A DNA stretch of 64,000 nucleotides from assembly GCA_040954595.2 (NCBI GenBank), contig CM082581.2, positions 4,650,001 to 4,714,000 on the forward strand. The letters run 5' to 3'. Under the pieces are notes generated by a model. That model was not told the origin of the DNA. It ran no database searches and saw nothing but the letters and a program-made list of their open reading frames with translations. Positions 58,278 to 64,000 of the stretch are shown here, one piece after another. Source of the DNA: Balanoglossus misakiensis. Its lineage: Eukaryota > Hemichordata. Numbering within the stretch: position 1 is the stretch's first letter; each line of letters begins with the position of its first letter. A program made the position numbers and the translations under genes.

Positions 58278-61200
58278 ATGGCACCTCCTTTAAGACATCT
58301 GATAATTGCCTTCGTCCTGTTCCTTCTTCAGGAGAGGTGTCCGTGCGCAGAAGTTGGTGAGTTTGGTACCAATTGGAGTGTATTGAAATGGGAAGCTAGT
58401 ACTTATTTCAGTCTGTCGTTGGGACAACATAGTAATATAGTTTACCAATACAAACCTTTAAGTACATGTATGCTAATATCTTAATGTTGTGATAACAGGA
58501 TTCTGTAGCATGATATCATGCCTGGCTGTGAATTACAATGTGTATGTTTATGTTTGCTGGGGTGAGGTGTTCCTCCTCGACTCTATGGCAGTATCCATGT
58601 CTATTACACAAGACTAATGCACCCAGTTCAATGTGGCGCCAATTGCACAACACGTTGACTGGCATTTTCCCACCTGTCCCTCAGATTTGGACATAGTCTT
58701 CTTCGTTGTCAATGGTTGGGTGGACAAGATACCATTGGACACAGACACACAGGTCCTGCCAACTGTCAATTTCAGAAATCGCGGCCCTGACCTTGTAGGT
58801 GAGCCCGAGGGCGATGGGATGAACTTTGCTATGAACGTTTACTTCTCCGACTCCGCCGACCCGAATACCGCCATGTATTTCAAGGCGATTGGCCCGGCCG
58901 CTCTGAGCGACTGCATGGTGGAACTGTTCAAGTCCGCTGCACCGGTAGGATACACGCTTGGGGGAACTGACTACGACGCAGTTATCAACATTCCCTCGGA
59001 AGACTGTGAGTTCGTCAAGTACCTTTGCCTGGAGATAGTATTTGTTAACACGACCAGATACTCTGATCCCAACTTCGACAACAATATACAGTGCGCAGAG
59101 TTTGGGCCACTCAGCGAGGGGAAAATTGGTCAGATTGAATGTTTCATAGGTAAGTGTAATTAATTTGGGAAATTGGAATTAAAGCTAGAAAATTAATTTT
59201 CAAAGAGCTGCTGAATTTTCAAATAGTCCCTCTAGTAATTCTATATTATTATGCAAAAATGTCGTTCCTTTCATCTTTAACTTCCAGATATTCAAACAAC
59301 GTCTGGCCAAGTCCTGAACCCTATTTCTATATCACACATGCCGGGGGTTGCGTCCACGTTCACCCTCGAGGTACAGATCAGAAACAACGGCCAGCACAGC
59401 GTGAGCACGCCTCCCCCAGGACAGCACAACTTTGCGCCGAGAATTTACCTCACTGACGGCCCTACTCTGGAGTCGTCCACGTTCAATATCTTGCAAGACG
59501 GAAATGACGTCAAGTTCGATCACGCTTTGCAGCCTGGGCAAGCTTTGACCTTACCCTCGTTCGAGGCAACAGGGACTGTTCCACTAAACAGCGACCTCTG
59601 TAGACGCGCCACGCACCTCTGCATTGAGATAACATTAGATAGGACGGATGTGGAAGAGGGAAATTTTGGGGATGAAGACGTTTGTCTAGAGTTGAAGAGC
59701 GTGGCCGCAGGTGGTGCTGGTATAAAACTTGGTTGTCCTACAGTTGGAACAGGTAATGCAGACGACAATTTCACACAAGTATGCATAATATGTATGATAT
59801 TGTTTCGAAACTTGATAACTAGCAAAAAAGTCTTAAATGTATAGGTTAATTCTGGAGACTACTTTTGGTGTCAGAGTGAAGGTTTTCTATTATCAGACAA
59901 GTGTACTCTTTCCTTGCAAAGAGTGGGGCGATTTGAGTATCGAAAGAATTTCTCGTCGTGGTAGACAAATCGGCAGGTGAAAGCGTTCAGAAATTTCATC
60001 ATTCGATACCACATTTCTTGCAGATGTAGCAATGCAGTCGTTTGAAGTACGGGATCCTTCCCAGGTTTCCTACGACATCGCTGTTCCGACAACAATCACA
60101 GTGGACACAAACTTAGTCGACCTCGGCAGCGAGTTAGTGATGGCGTCGAGCACGGACAACAATTATCAGTTCCAGTTGTTCCTCATCGACCACGAGTCGG
60201 ACCTTTCTCTGAGCACCGACCGGATGGAAGTCCTGGTCGACGAGTCGTCCGCTACAAATCTCAGAAAGGAGCTCGTCTACGGGTTGCCCATCGACGTCTC
60301 ATCCCTCGTGGCTACAGTCACGCTCCCAACTCCGACGAGTCGCTGTCGAGCTTTCAAGAGCATGTGCCTGAATGTGGTTCTTCGAAACAGAACCTCCAAG
60401 GTGTATGTAGATGTGGACCTCAGCAATAATTACATTTGTCTGCCGTTCAACAGTTCTGAAACTGGATCTAAAATCTGCCCAGAATTGGATCTAGGTAAGG
60501 TCACTCCTCAAGTCCACCATTACTATAACCTCGACATGCCCTAAAATTTGGACGTTTTAACTAAGTGCACCTTATTTTCACTTCATACTTTCTCTCTAAA
60601 AATCACAGATTTACAGCTGGCGAATTTAGTGGTCACGCCACTGTCGGGCAACGTATTTCCGATAGACGTGCGGACGCAGACTCGATTGTCAGCCCAAGCT
60701 TCCAACTATGGACCCGGGAGCATTCCGGAAGTAGTGGCTGGGTCACGGGTCAACTTCAGGGTGGTAGCCTTCCTCACCGATGACAGCGACCTCGACGATG
60801 CCAGCTTCACCCTGCCGATAACTGGACTCGACTTGTCCAACGACCAGTCACAACAAGGACTTGCAATTGGACAGACAGTGCCAGTCATTGTCCCCATAGT
60901 CGGCCTAACCGTACCCAAGGCGCGCTGTAACGCCATCAGTTATCTTTGCCTCCGACTGGAAATCGACCCCTCCAGTCTCTACACGGATACAACACCAGAA
61001 TCATCTTACGTATGCTCAAATATCAGACAATACATAGATTGTTTCGTGGGTAAGAGGAAAGGTTTAAAATTTGTTACATGCGGCCGTGAATCATTCACAA
61101 TGCTTTAATCTCGCACAATTAACACTGAACTAAAGGAAGCACAAAATCAAACCCATCGAACAGAAAGACCATATCTTAAGCATATTTAATGACTGGGAAA

Positions 61201-61634
61201 TTGTACCCATGTTGGCAGGCGAATTAAGTAGCACTCGTAACAGGCTTTTGTGTAAAAGCACTAAACGTTTATCTTGCTTACTTCATTTCAGACGTCGCCG
61301 CCAACCAATTGGTGGTGCAAACACCACCACCTGTGACCTATGACCCCGGCTACCGGTAATTGTCGCTGTCCTTATAGGCGTCACAGTGGCATTGTGCAAT
61401 GGATGTAAGAAGTAAGTATACAGACTGGCTAAATAAAGAAAACGTGGCGTGATATTAAAAGTAGTGCCTGTCTGTCTGTCTGTCTGTCTGTGTATGTATG
61501 TCAGCTCGACATTGAAAGCACAATTTTTATTCCTAATCAACGAAAAGGGTTCAGAAATGTGAGAGTGATTTACTGACGGGAGTTCACTTTTGTTTTCACG
61601 TTTCAGACGCAGTCCCAAATATTTGTCAGCGTAG
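58278..61634 (+). CDS. Type I membrane (or secreted) protein with four repeated cysteine-bearing ectodomains
   Basis: Exons: 58278-58356 (signal peptide, LIIAFVLFLL core, cleavage probably near CPCA), 58685-59149, 59288-59752, 60024-60494, 60609-61049, 61292-61411 and 61607-61634 (TAG). Exons 2-5 are all phase 1-1 and 465, 465, 471 and 441 nt long. Each encodes one unit of about 150 residues beginning with Asp, with an N-x-G strand (VNFRNRG, VQIRNNG, ASNYGPG) and four C-terminal Cys (for example DCEFVKYLCLEI ... QCAEF ... ECF). This resembles CARDB-like beta-sandwich adhesion modules, by inference. Exon 6 encodes a stalk and then PVIVAVLIGVTVALC, a membrane segment, followed by NGCKK; exon 7 adds a short basic tail, KRSPKYLSA. 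In the window the stalk is one base out of frame with the membrane segment and stops after PGYR. About 690 residues if membrane-bound. Not recognised as a named family. Confidence 0.85.
61463..61500. repeat. Short (CTGT)n microsatellite
   Basis: CTGT units followed by GTATGTATG, inside the last intron of the four-repeat gene. Confidence 0.85.
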
Positions 61635-63036
61635 ATCTAGCGGAGCACAGTCGGGAAAATGAGCAAAGGAATCGCAATGTATTCTCTGTCATTTTCACGT
61701 GTACACAGACGCACACACTCGTGCATGTACAAGTCTCGCTTAAGTTGTTTCATGATAGCTGTCATTTAGCGTTCTATTCTATTGCGACTGTACTTCACCG
61801 TCATGACCACTGCTACTGCAAGAGTCATATAAAAATATTAGTTGAGAGGTGGGCGATATTTATACAACGAAAAGGTCACACAGGGGTCATGCAAATGAGA
61901 AATTGTTTCAGTCGCGTTAGAATTGTTACTCTCCATGATAATTAATTAGTGTTCAATTAGGATTCAAAACATCAAATCACCATGTACTAGTAATACTACC
62001 CCATTATCTGAAACCCAAATTCTCAACCCAAAGCACATCCCAGCATATGCCAGAACTCTTGGACACACGCTTTTCGGATTTGTTTACACGAGCAGAAACT
62101 TTGCGTATGTGATTTATTGAGAACATTTTCAGTACTAGTAACAAATGTTTTTACCGTTTAGGCCCACTGTTAATAACGGTAAGTATTAATGCGTTTTTAT
62201 CGAAATTATGTCTTTTTTTTCAAAACTCTCATAAGTAGATTTATTGCACCATGCCATAAGGCTTGAGTATAATGGATTTTATGATTTCATTTGTAGATAT
62301 AATGTTTGTGTCACAGACCAATGCATGCAGTTAGTGCACGCCACCATTTTCCAGGTCTGAATTATTGTTTCTGCTATTGTCGATTATGACAATGATAAAA
62401 AAACGTGAAGAATTGAACTTTGTAACTTTTTAATTCTAATTTAAATTATTAACTTTAATATGGCGTGATCTATTGTATGGTGTATGTATTCATAGCTACA
62501 GCGCTTCTTGTCGTTTGCTTTCTATCCGTAACAACAGATCAAAATTATGTTTTCATGTACATTGTACTACCATATCGCAGTGACTATTCCAATGCAAATA
62601 ATAATTTGGCTCCTCTAACTAACTACGACAAAACTTTTAATCAATTTTAAATTAATTCCTTTTGATACTTAATATTACCTCATGACTGACTACACCAAGA
62701 TGATTTAAATTTGGCCTTTCAATACTAAGAGTATCAGCAATTATGTGTTGTCGAATCGATAACCGACAGCGTTGTTGCAACTATATTTACAATTTCGAAC
62801 CGGTGTTCGTTTTTATTCACTATAGGTAGATGTCTCAGTGAAATTTCAATTGTTCACGGCACTTCTCTACAATAATTTTCGTGTATATTTTTTGAATGTA
62901 CGTACTCCCTTTTCACAATGAAGCAGCTTGGATTTTTCGGTATACATGTAATCTTTTATAGAACAAGCAATGCTAAGTAAGCTTAATCGGCGTTGATTTT
63001 CAATAAAGTATAATGTTTACAGGAAAATCTAAAATC
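61635..63036. other. Downstream of the four-repeat gene, no further gene recognised
   Basis: AT-rich. No AATAAA was found close to the stop at 61632-61634; one is present at 63002-63007. Open frames are short and unremarkable. Confidence 0.4.
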
Positions 63037-63236
63037 TGTATGTATGTATGTATGTATGTATGTATGTATGTATGTATGTATGTATGTATGTATGTATGTA
63101 TGTATGTATGTATGTATGTATGTATGTATGTATGTATGTATGTATGTATGTATGTATGTATGTATGTATGTATGTATGTATGTATGTATGTATGTATGTA
63201 TGTATGTATGTATGTATGTATGTATGTATGTATGTA
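63037..63236. repeat. (TGTA)n array of about 200 bp
   Basis: A near-perfect tetranucleotide array of the same unit as the arrays at 28647, 41750 and 56495. It ends abruptly in GCTCTAATC. Confidence 0.97.
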
Positions 63237-64000
63237 GCTCTAATCATATATGTCTGTGTTGAAATGTGTAAACATCAGAAGTAATCCATCATATGCTCGT
63301 CTTTACTGTTTCCCTGTGTATGCGTATCAAGTAAAGCGGCCAGACATTGAAACCATTTCCACAAAAACCAAAACTGCTAACATCCACTTTGTCTCAGAGA
63401 AGAGTCCTGTACATACCACGAATTGACGACAATTTTGGCCACCACTGGCATAGCCTTAAATAGAAAACACGAAGGCAAGATCTGTTAAAATGGATTAGTC
63501 TAATTCTTGTAGGACAATTCTTGTTTAGGGCTTCTGATATGCAGTATAAGCAGAATTATTTATGAAAAATCATACAGTTCATTTTCATGAACATTCACAA
63601 GCGCAGTTTAGACTGAAGCGATTCTGATATAAGTACCGGAAACGATTGTACGATAGTTAAAGTGAAAAACAACCACCTCCCTAAGGGCCACTTGAAATTT
63701 GTTGCATATTGCCAAAAGGAAAACGATAAACTCGTGAGGTGTCACGTGCATGATTCATGGATTTCGAAATCGACAGCGTTTCGTGACATCTAGTGGCAAT
63801 TATATGCGGACAAGTACCTGTGAACATGTGTGCAGTCTTAAATTATTTCGAACAACAATTCTATACGATCGAAACTCTATTGAACAAGTTAAAGTAGTGA
63901 AGGACAGGATGGATGTTGACAAAAGTAGAGTGTAACAGAGATAGTTCAACAGATTGTTGTAAAATTGCAAACAGTGTTTTGAGTATTCAATGTTTGATTT
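63237..64000. other. Intergenic, no gene recognised
   Basis: No coding region or repeat recognised to the end of the window. Confidence 0.4.

Overview
The window is metazoan nuclear DNA. The evidence is multi-exon genes with GT-AG introns, single-exon seven-transmembrane receptors, an AT-hook chromatin protein, AATAAA polyadenylation signals, many small inverted-repeat transposons and long tetranucleotide microsatellites. It is AT-rich outside coding exons. The gene set fits a marine invertebrate, plausibly a non-vertebrate deuterostome (hemichordate, cephalochordate or echinoderm), but the sequence alone does not prove the clade.

Layout. 1-2.6 kb: the 3' part of an aldo-keto reductase gene (+), whose 5' end lies outside the window. 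2.6-15.8 kb: no recognised gene, but several non-autonomous DNA transposons and simple repeats. 15.8-25.3 kb: a divergent pair, an intronless multi-AT-hook protein (-) and an eight-exon gene (+) for a protein with a PNKP-like P-loop kinase domain followed by a HAD-phosphatase-like domain that lacks its acidic catalytic residues; the start codons are about 520 bp apart. 26.5-27.6 kb: an intronless orphan class A GPCR (+). 28.6-29.25 kb: a (ATGT)n array. About 30.2-30.6 kb: a decayed LINE reverse transcriptase (-). 34.4-35.5 kb: an intronless peptide GPCR of the prolactin-releasing-peptide/NPY receptor type (-). 35.5-58.2 kb: a gene-poor stretch with two long tetranucleotide arrays. 58.3-61.6 kb: a signal-peptide gene (+) with four repeated cysteine-bearing ectodomain units, one per symmetric phase-1 exon, then a transmembrane segment and short tail. 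The transmembrane exon is one base out of frame with the ectodomain in this sequence. 61.6-64 kb: intergenic, with another (TGTA)n array.

The genes do not form a pathway. The best candidates for something undescribed are the PNKP-like kinase/pseudophosphatase protein, the four-repeat receptor-like protein with its frame break, and a TTAA-flanked MITE family (three copies) that carries CArG-box, CCAAT and RFX X-box-like motifs. At least four element families here are flanked by TTAA, which suggests past activity of piggyBac- or Kolobok-type transposases.
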